Below are positions 9,921-19,051 of a stretch of 21,425 nt of DNA, one piece after another. The notes beneath the pieces are model-generated. The model saw nothing but the letters and a program-made list of their open reading frames with translations, was not told the DNA's origin and made no database searches. How positions within the stretch are numbered: the stretch's first letter is position 1; the number at the start of each line of letters is the position of its first letter. Both the position numbers and the translations under genes were made by a program. Origin of the DNA: a bacterium (GTDB lineage: Bacteria > Bacillota_I > Bacilli_A > Mycoplasmatales > Mycoplasmoidaceae); contig JAGBPV010000093.1 in NCBI GenBank assembly GCA_017633195.1, positions 1 to 21,425 of the forward strand, read 5' to 3'.

Positions 9921-9938
9921 AATTACAACATTAAAATT

Positions 9939-12482
9939 ATGAAAAATTTATTTAAAATGATGCTTCCTAAAAATAGGATTTTAGAACAAGCAAAATCTCT
10001 TGCAATTCAAGTTGATGCTAGAAAAGAATATTACAGAAATCTAAGTGATGAAGAACTAAAAGCAAAAACTGATGAATTTATCAAAATCTTAAATTCAGAT
10101 GGAGGAAGTTTAGACTTAATTCTTGTTGATGCTATGGCTACTGTTAGAGAAGCTGCTTATAGAGAAACAGGAATGTTTGCTTATTTTGTACAAATCATTG
10201 GGGCAATTGTTGTTACTTTAAATAACTTTGCTGAGATGAAAACTGGTGAAGGAAAAACTTTAACTTTAGTTTTAGCTAGTTATGTATGTGCATTATTCAA
10301 AAAAGGATTACATTTAGTAACAGTTAATCAATACTTAGTAGAAAGAGATGCTATTTTTGCAAATAAGATTTTAAATAGATTGAATATGACTGCTAGATAT
10401 AATTCTGCAGATTTCAAACAACCACAAAAAAAAGAAGCATTCTTAGCAGATGTAACTTATACAACAAACAGTGAACTTGGTTTTGATTATTTAAGAGACA
10501 ATATGGTAAGTAGTTATGACCAAAAGGTCTTAAGAGGATTAAATTTTGCAATTGTTGATGAAGCTGATAGTGTTTTAATTGATGAAGCAAGAACACCATT
10601 AATCATTTCTGGTCAACCACAACAAGATAGTGAAATTTATTTAAAAATTGATGATTTTGTAAAAACATTAAATGAGAATGATTATGAAGTTGATCCAGAA
10701 AGTCAAAGTGTGTCTTTAACTTTAGACGGAATGGAAAAAGCAAATAAATTTTTTAGTGTAAAAAATATTTATGATTTTGTTAATAGTGATTTATTGCATA
10801 AAGTAAGTAATGCAATCATGGCAAATTATATTTTTGAAAATGGTAAAGAATATATTGTTAGTGATGGTGAAATTAAATTAGTAGATCACTTTACTGGAAG
10901 AATTATGGAAGGAAGAAGTTACAGTAATGGTTTGCAACAAGCAATTCAAGCTAAAGAAAAAGTGAAAATTGAACCAGAAAATATTACTGTTGCTTCAATT
11001 ACATATCAATCATTATTTAGAAATTATGAAAATTTAAGTGCTGTAAGTGGAACTGCAATTACTGAAAAAGAAGAATTTTTAAAAATTTATAACATGGTTG
11101 TTGTACCTATTCCTACAAATAAACCAATTATTAGAAAAGACTTTCCTGATTATGTTTTTGATACAAAAGAAAGTAAATATGAATATTTAATCCAAGAAAT
11201 TAAAGAAAGACATGAATTAGGACAACCAATTCTTGTTGGTACAGCAAATGTTGTTGATAGTGAAATTATTAGTAATAAATTAAGTGAATTAAATATCAAA
11301 CATGAGGTTTTAAATGCAAAAAATAATAAAAAAGAAGCAGATATTATTGCTTTAGCAGGACAAAAAGGAGCAATTACTATTGCTACTAATATGGCTGGTA
11401 GAGGAACTGATATTAAACTTGGTATTGGTGTAAAAGAACTTGGTGGACTTTATGTTATTGGTACAGAAAAAAATGAAGCTAGAAGAATTGATCAACAACT
11501 AAGAGGAAGAAGTGGAAGACAAGGTGATCCAGGTGAAAGTAGATTCTTTATTTCACTAGAAGATAGCATCTTTCAAAGATATGCAACAGACAGAACAGAA
11601 AAAGCAGAAAAAAAATATGATCAATCAGATAAAAAAGATAAATTATATGACTCAAAATTCTTTAATTGAATTATTTCTAATACCCAAAAAAAAGTAGAAG
11701 GAATTAATTTTGATATGAGAAAATACTTGATTGATTATGACCAAGTATTAAGTAATCAAAGAGAATTAATTTATAAGCAAAGAGATCAAATTCTTTTATC
11801 AGATAATAATTTAGAAATTATTAAAAGAATGTGTTCAATTATTGCTAAAGATACAACAAATATTTTTTGAGATAAAACAAATACAAATAAGATTAATATT
11901 TCTGGATTAACTAAAGCATTAAATGAACAATGTTTTCATGAACAAGTATTTAATGTTTTAGATTTTAAACAATTAAATGCTAATGAAATTACTGAAAAAA
12001 TTCATAATAAATTACTTGAATTTATTAATAAAAAAGTTCATGAAATTGGACTTAATATGTGCAATATTATTGCTAAACAATTATTAATTCAAAATCTTGA
12101 TGATGCTTGAACTAAATATTTAGATTTAAGTAATAAATTAAGAGAAGGAGTTTCATTAAGAAGTTTAGAACAAGTTTCCCCTTTGCATTTATATGTTGAA
12201 GAAAGTGATAAAGCTTTTGAAAAATTAAAGAAAGATGTTGCATATCAAACTGTTTTTGCTTTTATTTCTCAAACATCAAATTCTTCAAATATTAATAATT
12301 TAAATATTGATAGTATTAAAAAATCAGTAGAAGAATATCAACAAACACAAAATTTAATACAAAATAAACAAGATACAACAAATAAACCTGATGCTAAAGA
12401 TATTTTAGCAATGATGATGTTGCAACAACAAAGCAAGCAAGAAAAAGAAAAACAAAATATCAAAAATGAACAACAAAAATAA
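9939..12482 (+). CDS. secA: Preprotein translocase ATPase SecA, 847 aa
   Basis: Peripheral membrane motor that pushes unfolded preproteins through SecYEG using ATP. NBD1 has Walker A GEGKT at residues 103-107 and DEAD at 207-210 within [19 protein letters not shown]. The preprotein cross-linking domain follows, then NBD2 with [13 protein letters not shown] and [19 protein letters not shown], then the helical wing/scaffold ([15 protein letters not shown]). A Trp codon TGA at 11667-11669 interrupts the frame only under the standard code. The C-terminus is a Gln/Lys-rich tail with no Cys-rich zinc motif (the SecB/lipid-binding end is absent), in keeping with organisms lacking SecB. The gene starts at [12 protein letters not shown] behind a good -10 box, and its last 17 bp overlap uvrB. 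Confidence 0.97.
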
Positions 12483-14481
12483 TCATACAGTTGAAGAATT
12501 AAATAAAGAAGATAAAGTTTTTGAACTTGTTAGTAAATTTCAATTAACACAAGATCAAAAAAAAGCTGTTGATACTTTAGTTGAAAACATCAAAAAAAAT
12601 AATGCAAAATATCAAGTTGTATTAGGAGCAACTGGAACAGGTAAAACATTTACTATGGCAAATGTTATTGCTAAGTTAAATCGTCCAACTGTAGTAATTG
12701 CTCATAATAAAACTTTAGTAATGCAACTTTATACTGAGATGAAAGAATTATTTCCAAATAATCATGTTGAGTATTTTGTATCTTACTTTGATTTTTTTCA
12801 ACCAGAAGCTTACATTCCTAGAACAGATACTTATATTGAAAAAAACTCACAAGCAAATAAAGATATTGAAATGATGAGATTATCAACATTATCTTCAATT
12901 TCTGCATACAATGATGTCATTGTTGTAGCAAGTGTAGCAGCAATTTATCCAACAAGTCCACCTTCAGAATTTAAAAAGTTTTGATTAATTATTAAAGTTG
13001 GAATGAATATTTCTATTCAAGAAATTAAAAGAAGATTAGTAAAACTAAATTATCAAAATAATAATATTGATTTAAAACCAGGTACATTTAGAACCAAGGG
13101 TGATGTTTTAGAAATTGCATTAGGATCAACAGATGAATATATTTATCGTATTTCATTTTATGGAGATGAAATTGAAAGTATTGATAAATTAGATCCATTA
13201 ACTGGTGAAATCATTGAAAAACCAAAATGATTTTATTTAATCCCAGCAGATGAATATATAGTAAATAGTGATAATCAAGATGATGCTTTAAAAAATATTG
13301 AAGATGAATTAGAAGAAAGAATTCAATATTTTAATAAACAAAATAAACCATTAGAAGCTGAAAGAATTGCTCAAAGAACTAAACAAGACGTTGAATCTAT
13401 TAAAGAATTTGGAACTTGTGCTGGAATTGAAAATTATGCTAGACATTTAGAAAATAGACCAGCAGGAATGCAACCTTATACTATATTTGATTATTTAGGA
13501 AAAGAATGATTGTTATTAGTTGATGAATCTCATATGACATTACCACAATTTCGCGGAATGCACAATACAGATATATCAAGAAAAACAACTTTAGTTGAAT
13601 ATGGTTTTAGATTACCAAGTGCTTTAGATAACAGACCTCTTGATTTTGATGAAATTAATGATAAATTATGTAATGCAATTTATTTTAGTGCTACACCAAA
13701 TGATTATGAATTAAATTTAGTAAATAATAAAGTTGTAGAACAAATTATTCGACCAACTGGTTTAGTTGATCCAAAAATAGAAATTAAACCAACTTTAAAC
13801 CAAATTGAAGACTTAATTTCGCAATTGCAAGAACAAAAGAAAAAAAATGAAAGAACTTTTGTTACTGTAATGACTATTAAAATGGCTGAATCACTAACAG
13901 AGTTTTTAAAACAAAGAGGGATTAAAGTTGCTTATTTACATAATGAACTAAAAACTTTACAAAGAACAAAAATTATTAATGATCTAAGAAAAGGCATTTA
14001 TGATGTTGTAGTTGGAATTAACTTATTAAGAGAAGGGTTAGATGTTCCTGAAGTTTCAGTAATTGCTATTTTTGATGCTGATAAACCAGGATTATTTAGA
14101 AATGAAAGATCACTAATTCAAATGATTGGAAGAGCAGCAAGAAATGTTAATGGTAGAGTTATTATGTATGCAGATAAAATTACTAAAGATATGGATAATG
14201 CAATTAAAGAAACTGAAAGAAGAAGAAATATCCAATTAGCATACAATAAAGAACATAATATTACTCCAAAAACAATTATTAAACCAATTATTGAAATTAC
14301 TACAGAAGAAGAAAATACAACTTTAAAGAAAGCATTAGAAACTTCTAAAACTGGGATAAAAGCAAAAGATAAATTATTAAATAAATTAAAAAAAGAAATG
14401 CTGAATGCTGCAAAAAATCAAGAATATGAACGTGCTGCAAGTATTAGAGATATTATGATTGAAATTCAATCTAAAAAATAA
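12466..14481 (+). CDS. uvrB: Excinuclease ABC subunit UvrB, 671 aa
   Basis: DNA-damage verification helicase of nucleotide excision repair, working with UvrA and UvrC. Walker A GATGTGKT lies at residues 54-61. The damage-probing beta-hairpin region ([20 protein letters not shown]) covers residues 107-126. The Walker B/DESH motif is at 353-356 within [13 protein letters not shown]. Helicase motifs V and VI are [14 protein letters not shown] and [12 protein letters not shown]. The C-terminal UVR motif ([10 protein letters not shown]) binds UvrC. Length is normal. The frame is continuous only with TGA as Trp (12982, 13228, 13507). The ATG lies inside the end of secA, a 17-bp overlap in another frame, so the gene is most likely co-transcribed and translationally coupled. 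uvrA and uvrC are not in this window. Confidence 0.97.
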
Positions 14482-14558
14482 CTCAAATTTATATTTTTTT
14501 ATTAATTAAAATATCTTAGTAACCATTAAAAAATGTTTAAATATAGATCAAACAGGAA

Positions 14559-14741
14559 ATGACATTCAATGAATTGGAAAATAAAATTGATGATTCATTC
14601 ATTATTACAATAATATAAGACTTCAAGAGAGATTTAATTGAATGACATCTATACAATATAGAAATCATTTATAACAATAAAAAACATGAAATTTGACTTT
14701 TTATTCAAATCTCATGTCCATGTCTACTGCAGAGTAATTAA
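14559..14741 (+). pseudogene. Possible decayed coding fragment of unknown family
   Basis: From an ATG at 14559 the plus strand reads MTFNELENKIDDSFIITII, meets TAA at 14616-14618, then continues in the same frame as a protein-like stretch (DFKRDLIEWHLYNIEIIYNN, then KKHEIWLFIQISC) to TAA at 14739. The two TGA codons fall where Trp would be natural. A single change (CAA to TAA) would explain the break. It may be a remnant of a longer gene, but it is short and a minus-strand terminator is embedded in it, so chance cannot be excluded. No family is recognised. Confidence 0.3.
14679..14716 (-). terminator. Intrinsic terminator of the island genes
   Basis: On the minus strand a 12-bp stem with one mismatch (arms 14716-14705 and 14696-14685, CATGAGATTTGA against TCAAATTTCATG) and an 8-nt loop is followed directly by six T (14684-14679). 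It begins about 35 bp after the stop of the membrane gene at 14752, as expected for a Rho-independent terminator. Confidence 0.75.
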
Positions 14742-14751
14742 TTTAATTTAA

Positions 14752-15441
14752 TTATTGTGTATTAGCAATATTTATTATTTTATTTTTGTTTAATAAAATT
14801 AATGACGATATTGATGGTAATAACAATAAAAATAATAATTCAATTATTGTTGTTTGATTATTGTTCAATTTGTATAAAACAATAAAGTTAATAATACTTA
14901 TTAAACATGTAGATCAAACAATAAGACTAAAAAAAGCTAAAGGTAAAAATGGAACTGTACTATTATTTTGATTTTGTAATCAATTTAATTGTCCAAATAC
15001 ACCAATTAACAATAAGAAAAGAGAAATTATTGAACTAAAAAATATTATTAATAAAAAACTCTTTTTTAATTTATACAATAAATTAGCATTATCTCTTATA
15101 ATTTCATCATCTTTGTTCTTATACAAATAAAAATAAAATCATATAAATATTCAATTAAGGGATGATAACAAAAAGATTCATGATGTAATTCTAATACCTA
15201 ATAATAATTTATGATCTTTTGATTGTATAAAAAATGCAATAATAAAATTGACAAAATAGCAACAAAACAAAAAAACAATAAATGTTATTATTGAAATATA
15301 AATTGGACTAAAACCAAGATGAGTTTCAATATTAATATGAGGAATAAAATCTAAAGTTGTTATTATAATTATAAATAATAGTGAAAGAAAAGAAATAATT
15401 GATTGAGTTATTAGTATATTTTTATTTATGCTCCTCATCAT
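14752..15441 (-). CDS. Polytopic membrane protein of unknown function, 229 aa
   Basis: I recognise no family. The protein starts MMRSINKNILITQS and has about six hydrophobic segments (approximately residues 10-29, 47-70, 84-106, 125-150, 165-190 and 198-215), with short Lys/Asn loops; the most charged loop (YKNKDDEIIRDN) lies between segments 3 and 4. There is no ATP-binding or transporter signature. The start ATG-ATG overlaps the end of the upstream exported-protein gene by 16 bp in another frame, indicating coupled expression, and an intrinsic terminator follows. The pair could be an exported protein plus a membrane partner or immunity-type protein, but that is inference only. TGA codons at several sites encode Trp. 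Confidence 0.7.
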
Positions 15442-16265
15442 TCTTGGTTACCTAAAGATGTTCCTACATATATGAATCCAAACAATCAGTGTGTTGTTGC
15501 ACCTTCATTATTATTTTGTGCTACATATAAAGTATTTAACATTGAGTTTATTATACCATCTCCAATAGAGGAGGCAATCTTTAATAAACATCCATAAATT
15601 TTTAATAAACTTGCTGCAATGTCTGAATCTTCATTATCTTCATTTTGTAAAGAATTTGCAAGACCACTGCTAAAACTACTTGCATCACTCATAGGATTCA
15701 AATAATCATTTTTAACATAATTTAAAAAATTTATATAACTAGATACATTGCTAGGATTGTAATAAACATTTAAATCAAATCAGTATCATTCATCACATCA
15801 TAATTCTAGATTACTTCTTGAATGTTGATAAAGCATTTGTTTTAAATCATCAACTTTATATCTAAAATTGTTTGCAAAAGTCTTTAAATCATTAGGTAGC
15901 TCTTTGTATCTATTAGCTATTTCAATTGCTGATAAAGTATTAGATTGTTTATTAGAATTAAGATAGATAAACTTATAAATTTGTTCTATTTTATCTTTAT
16001 TTTGATTAATAAAGTTATGAATATTTAATGCTTGACTATTGATTTTTTTAGAATTTGATATCTTAAAGTTAGGCATAGAATAATTTACAAATTCAGTTTT
16101 AGAAAAATTTTCTTTTTTAAATTGATTAATAGATTGTTGATTATCAATATTTTTACTTTCATTTTGTTTTTTATTTGAAAGTAAAATAGGTGTAACTATT
16201 ACTGTTGAAATACTTAAACATGCAAAAGTTCCTAATGCACATTTTAATAATTTGGATTTTTTCAT
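15426..16265 (-). CDS. Exported or membrane-anchored protein of unknown function, 279 aa
   Basis: No recognised family. The N-terminus (MKKSKLLKCALGTFACLSIS and on to about residue 30) is a basic start plus hydrophobic core, a signal peptide or uncleaved anchor; Cys16 sits in a poor lipobox context (TFAC). Residues ~35-155 are hydrophilic and Asn/Lys-rich. Then comes a Trp/Tyr-rich patch (ELWCDEWYWFDLNVYYN), an Asp/Glu/Asn stretch, an amphipathic segment (ASLLKIYGCLLKIASSIGDG), and a C-terminus ending GFIYVGTSLGNQEWWGA. Five TGA codons, including two adjacent ones near the end, are Trp; the downstream frame is lost under the standard code. A Shine-Dalgarno AAGGA lies upstream, separated from the ATG by a TA repeat. 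It overlaps the downstream membrane gene by 16 bp. Surface location is inferred. Confidence 0.7.
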
Positions 16266-16276
16266 ATATATATATA
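16264..16276. repeat. (TA)n dinucleotide tract between Shine-Dalgarno and start codon
   Basis: About six TA units form an unbroken alternating tract starting at the ATG of the exported-protein gene and reaching to within a base or two of its Shine-Dalgarno (minus-strand AAGGA, 16282-16278). Slippage would change the spacing between ribosome-binding site and start. Confidence 0.7.
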
Positions 16277-16295
16277 TTCCTTACTTTTATAATTT

Positions 16296-16465
16296 TTGGC
16301 GAGTTTTCATTATTTATATGATCTACTAACATCAACCAATAATATGATATCAGGAAATAAGACTGAATATGTAATTATTTTTTTAATGCAAAAGTAAAAT
16401 CCTTACAAGTTAATAACATTGAAGGTGTAGGATCAGCACATGATATACTATTAGTAGATCTCTAA
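16296..16465 (+). pseudogene. Frameshifted coding remnant, plus strand
   Basis: Two plus-strand frames join across a T-run at 16378-16384: the first ends YLYDLLTSTNNMISGNKTEY then VII, the second continues FNAKVKSLQVNNIEGVGSAH then DILLVDL and stops at 16463-16465. Together they read like the C-terminal end of a surface or lipoprotein-type gene, with one frameshift and no start codon. Short, with no family match from memory; low confidence. Confidence 0.3.
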
Positions 16466-16743
16466 TTTGAATAAATAAACACCAGATACTGTGCTTTGTC
16501 AAATATAGAATACATAAAAGGCAAAGATATTTATTTCATTTGGAATTTGGTTTAAATCATCATTTTGTTGAATTAGTAAATGTTTTGTATTTTGCACATT
16601 CAATTCATAGATTTTTACTGTTATTTGATCCACATAGATTGAATAGTTCAATTTACTCATTTGATTTTAATTGTTTTGATACAAATGTACCATAATCATT
16701 ACTTGTTTAAAGTTATTTTTGTCTAAATTAAATATCCACGTCT
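16451..16743 (-). pseudogene. Broken coding remnant, minus strand (includes a 69-codon open frame)
   Basis: From ATG at 16660 a 69-codon frame runs to TAA at 16453-16451 (start MSKLNYSIYVDQITVKIYEL, end SGVYLFKLEIY). Immediately upstream, other minus-strand frames carry protein-like pieces (TSNDYGTFVSKQLKSNE and TWIFNLDKNNFKQ), as if one gene had acquired two frameshifts. Codon choice is less typical than in the neighbours (several TTG, GTG and ATC), fitting decay or foreign origin. It could be a small intact gene, but I favour a remnant. Confidence 0.3.
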
Positions 16744-16806
16744 AATTTGTATAATTTTAAAAAACAAATTTTTTACTTAATATTTTGTAATAATTTAATA
16801 TTTATC

Positions 16807-18657
16807 TTATTTAGTGATGTATTTTAATTCTTTTGCAATCTTTATATATTCTTCAATTCATTCATCAACAATCTTTTGAGCTTCTTGTCATGGAGCATCT
16901 TTGGATAAATCTATTCCTAATAACTTTACAGTTTCTAAAGGAGATTTACTTGTTCCTGATTCTAAGAACGTATATAATCTTGCTAATTGTTTATCATCTT
17001 TATCATGAATTCTTTTTGCATTAATAATTGCTCCAAGTTGACCAATAGCATATTTATATACATAAAAATTACCAGCATAAAAATGTGAAACACGATATAG
17101 AGTTAGTAAACTAAATCTGTAATAAATATCATTTGAATATAAATCTTTATCTTTTGGATTAACATCTAAATATTTTGTCATTAAATCGAAATAAGTGGAT
17201 TCAACACTTTCAGTAGTAAAAGCTTCATTATGATTAACTTTCATATTCATAATATATTCAAATTCACTAAAAACTATTTGTCTACTTGTTGTATTAAAGA
17301 AATTTTTTATCAATGAATCTAAAACAAATAATTTATTTTTTGGACGTTTTTTATATTTATCAATTAAATAATAACTTAATAAAGTTTCATTAGTTATTGA
17401 ACTTATTTCTGCATAAAAGATCTTTTCATCATTATAAATTTTTTGATTTTTATTAATATAGTAAGAATTAACACTGTGACCTAGTTCATGAATAACAGTT
17501 TCTAAAGATCTCATAGTTCCATCAAAGTTCATACTAATATAGTATTTATTTAAACCATTAATTCCACCAATAGAATAAGCACCTGTTTGTTTTCCTGGTT
17601 TTGGTAATCAACTAATTCAACGTTCTTTAAAAGCTTTTCTAATTACTTTAATATATCCTGGACCAAGAATTTTTAATGCAGATAAAACTTCTTGTTGAAT
17701 TTGTTTAATAGTAAATTTAGAATCATCTTCTTCTGCAATTTCCATACTCATATCATATGGTTCTAATTCTTTTACATCAAGAATTTTCTTTAAAATTTGT
17801 TTTCTAATTTTATAAAACTTTTCATAACTTGATTTATATTTCTTAACTTGTTCATAAATGTGAAGGATTAATGATTCTTCAATTTCATCATCAAAACAAG
17901 TTGCTTCAACATAATCTTTGAACTTCTTAATTTGTGCTAATTTATTAAAAGATAAATAATTATAATATAAAGTTTTTGTTAAGGTTTGCTTGATATTATT
18001 AAAAGCATCACTTAAACTTGCTAAAGTATTTTTTCTTAATACACGGTCATTATTTCTTAATAAAGTGTATCCAGTAATAAAATTTTCAATTTTATGTAAG
18101 TTTCCTTTTGCATCTAAAACACTATTAAATTTTAAGTCATTATCAGTTAATACACTAAATACATCGCCATATCCTGTTAATGGTATTTGTAATTGTGCTA
18201 ATAACTTTTCTTCAGAATCATTCAATAAATGTGCTTCATTTCTAAAAATTAATTCAAATTCTCTACAATATTCACTAATTTTTGGATTTTCTAAATAAGC
18301 TCTAATATTATTTTTTTCTTTAATAACTCTATTTGTAAAATCAGAAGTTTTTACAGAAAATTCATTTAATTTATTCATGTATTTTTGCATTCAAGAATTA
18401 AATGTATTATTGCTTAAATTTTCATTTAAATTATTGCTTATATAGTTGTATAAACGATTATTTAGAATATCATATTCTTCACTTAATTGTATATATTTAA
18501 TAAAATTATTTTTATCACTAAAAATATTAGGATATAAATCTAAAATTTCGTTTTGTTTTTCTTCTCATTTATCAAATAAGATATTAATATCATGATTATA
18601 ATCTTCAAGAATACTTTCTAAATCTCAAGTATAATTATCTTCTTTAATTGTATTCAT
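16807..18657 (-). CDS. pepF: Oligoendopeptidase F, M3B metallopeptidase, 616 aa
   Basis: Cytosolic zinc peptidase that trims imported oligopeptides, useful to an amino-acid auxotroph. The zinc site HELGH is at residues 390-394 within LETVIHELGHSVNSYY, and the third ligand lies in FYAEISSITNETLLSYY, matching PepF (AEVAS.FNE). Upstream, GGINGLNKYYISMNFDGT matches the conserved substrate-side region. The N-terminal ~200 residues form the usual helical lid (EDNYTWDLESILEDYN near the start). Length is normal for the family. A strong Shine-Dalgarno (AGGAGAT) precedes the ATG at 18657 and overlaps the stop region of the thioredoxin-like gene only 12 bp away, so the two are in one operon. The frame needs TGA as Trp in several places. 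Confidence 0.93.
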
Positions 18658-18669
18658 CTTTATCTCCTA

Positions 18670-19032
18670 TTAATTATTAATATCATCTTTATCATTAACT
18701 GATTTATCAATACTTTCCAAAATACTTGATAATTGATATTCAGTAATGGGTTTGTCACCTTTATAAATTATTTGTTTCTGATAATATATGATGTAATAAG
18801 GAACTTTGTCAATCTTAAAATATTGATTATTATCTTCTCTTCATAATTTGTTTTCATCAACATCAATATAACAATAAACAAATTCATTTTTATGATCTTC
18901 TTGAATCTTATTAATAATAATTTCATCAACATTGCACATATTACATCATATTGTTCTAAACATTATTAATACTGGAATATTAGCTTTATTAATTGTGCTT
19001 TGAAGCTGTTTTAGATTTACTGCTTGAATCAT
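18670..19032 (-). CDS. Thioredoxin-like protein, 120 aa
   Basis: Small redox protein with a thioredoxin fold. The active-site segment reads IWCNMC (Cys30 and Cys33), with Trp encoded by TGA directly before Cys30, and the conserved cis-proline is at residue 78 in KVPYYIIYY. The beta-strand pattern is typical: PVLIMF before the active site, FVYCYIDVDE after it. The CNMC dipeptide differs from canonical CGPC, so redox potential and partners may differ from thioredoxin A; it could be a second, specialised thioredoxin. The gene lies 19 bp after the RNase J paralogue stop and 12 bp before pepF, so it is probably co-transcribed. There is no Shine-Dalgarno before ATG 19032. Confidence 0.8.
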
Positions 19033-19051
19033 ATCTATATATAAGTATTTA

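Larger units (their letters stand above)
14482..14751. other. Non-genic gap after uvrB containing a decayed fragment and a terminator
   Basis: This 270-bp gap between the convergent uvrB and the island membrane gene holds no intact gene. I see a short T-run after uvrB (near 14496) without a clear stem, a broken plus-strand coding remnant (14559-14741) and a minus-strand terminator (14679-14716), listed separately. Confidence 0.6.
16266..16806. other. 541-bp gap without an intact gene, holding coding remnants
   Basis: Between the exported-protein gene and pepF there is no full-length gene. The left part holds the leader of the exported-protein gene and a plus-strand frameshifted fragment. The centre holds a 69-codon minus-strand reading frame with further fragments upstream in other frames. 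The last ~60 bp before the pepF stop are A/T-rich, with an A6-TTTG-T6 element too weak to call a terminator. Confidence 0.6.

Noticed and set aside
12982..13509. Apparent breaks in uvrB (and similarly in secA, infB, nusA and pepF) suggesting pseudogenes
   Set aside because: All breaks are TGA codons, read as Trp in mollicutes; the proteins are continuous and full length.
16738..16806. Possible terminator after pepF (A6-TTTG-T6)
   Set aside because: The stem is only A-T pairs and weak; such sequences occur by chance in DNA this AT-rich.
17990..18298. 102-codon plus-strand open frame
   Set aside because: Antisense shadow of pepF, without recognisable motifs or a start signal.
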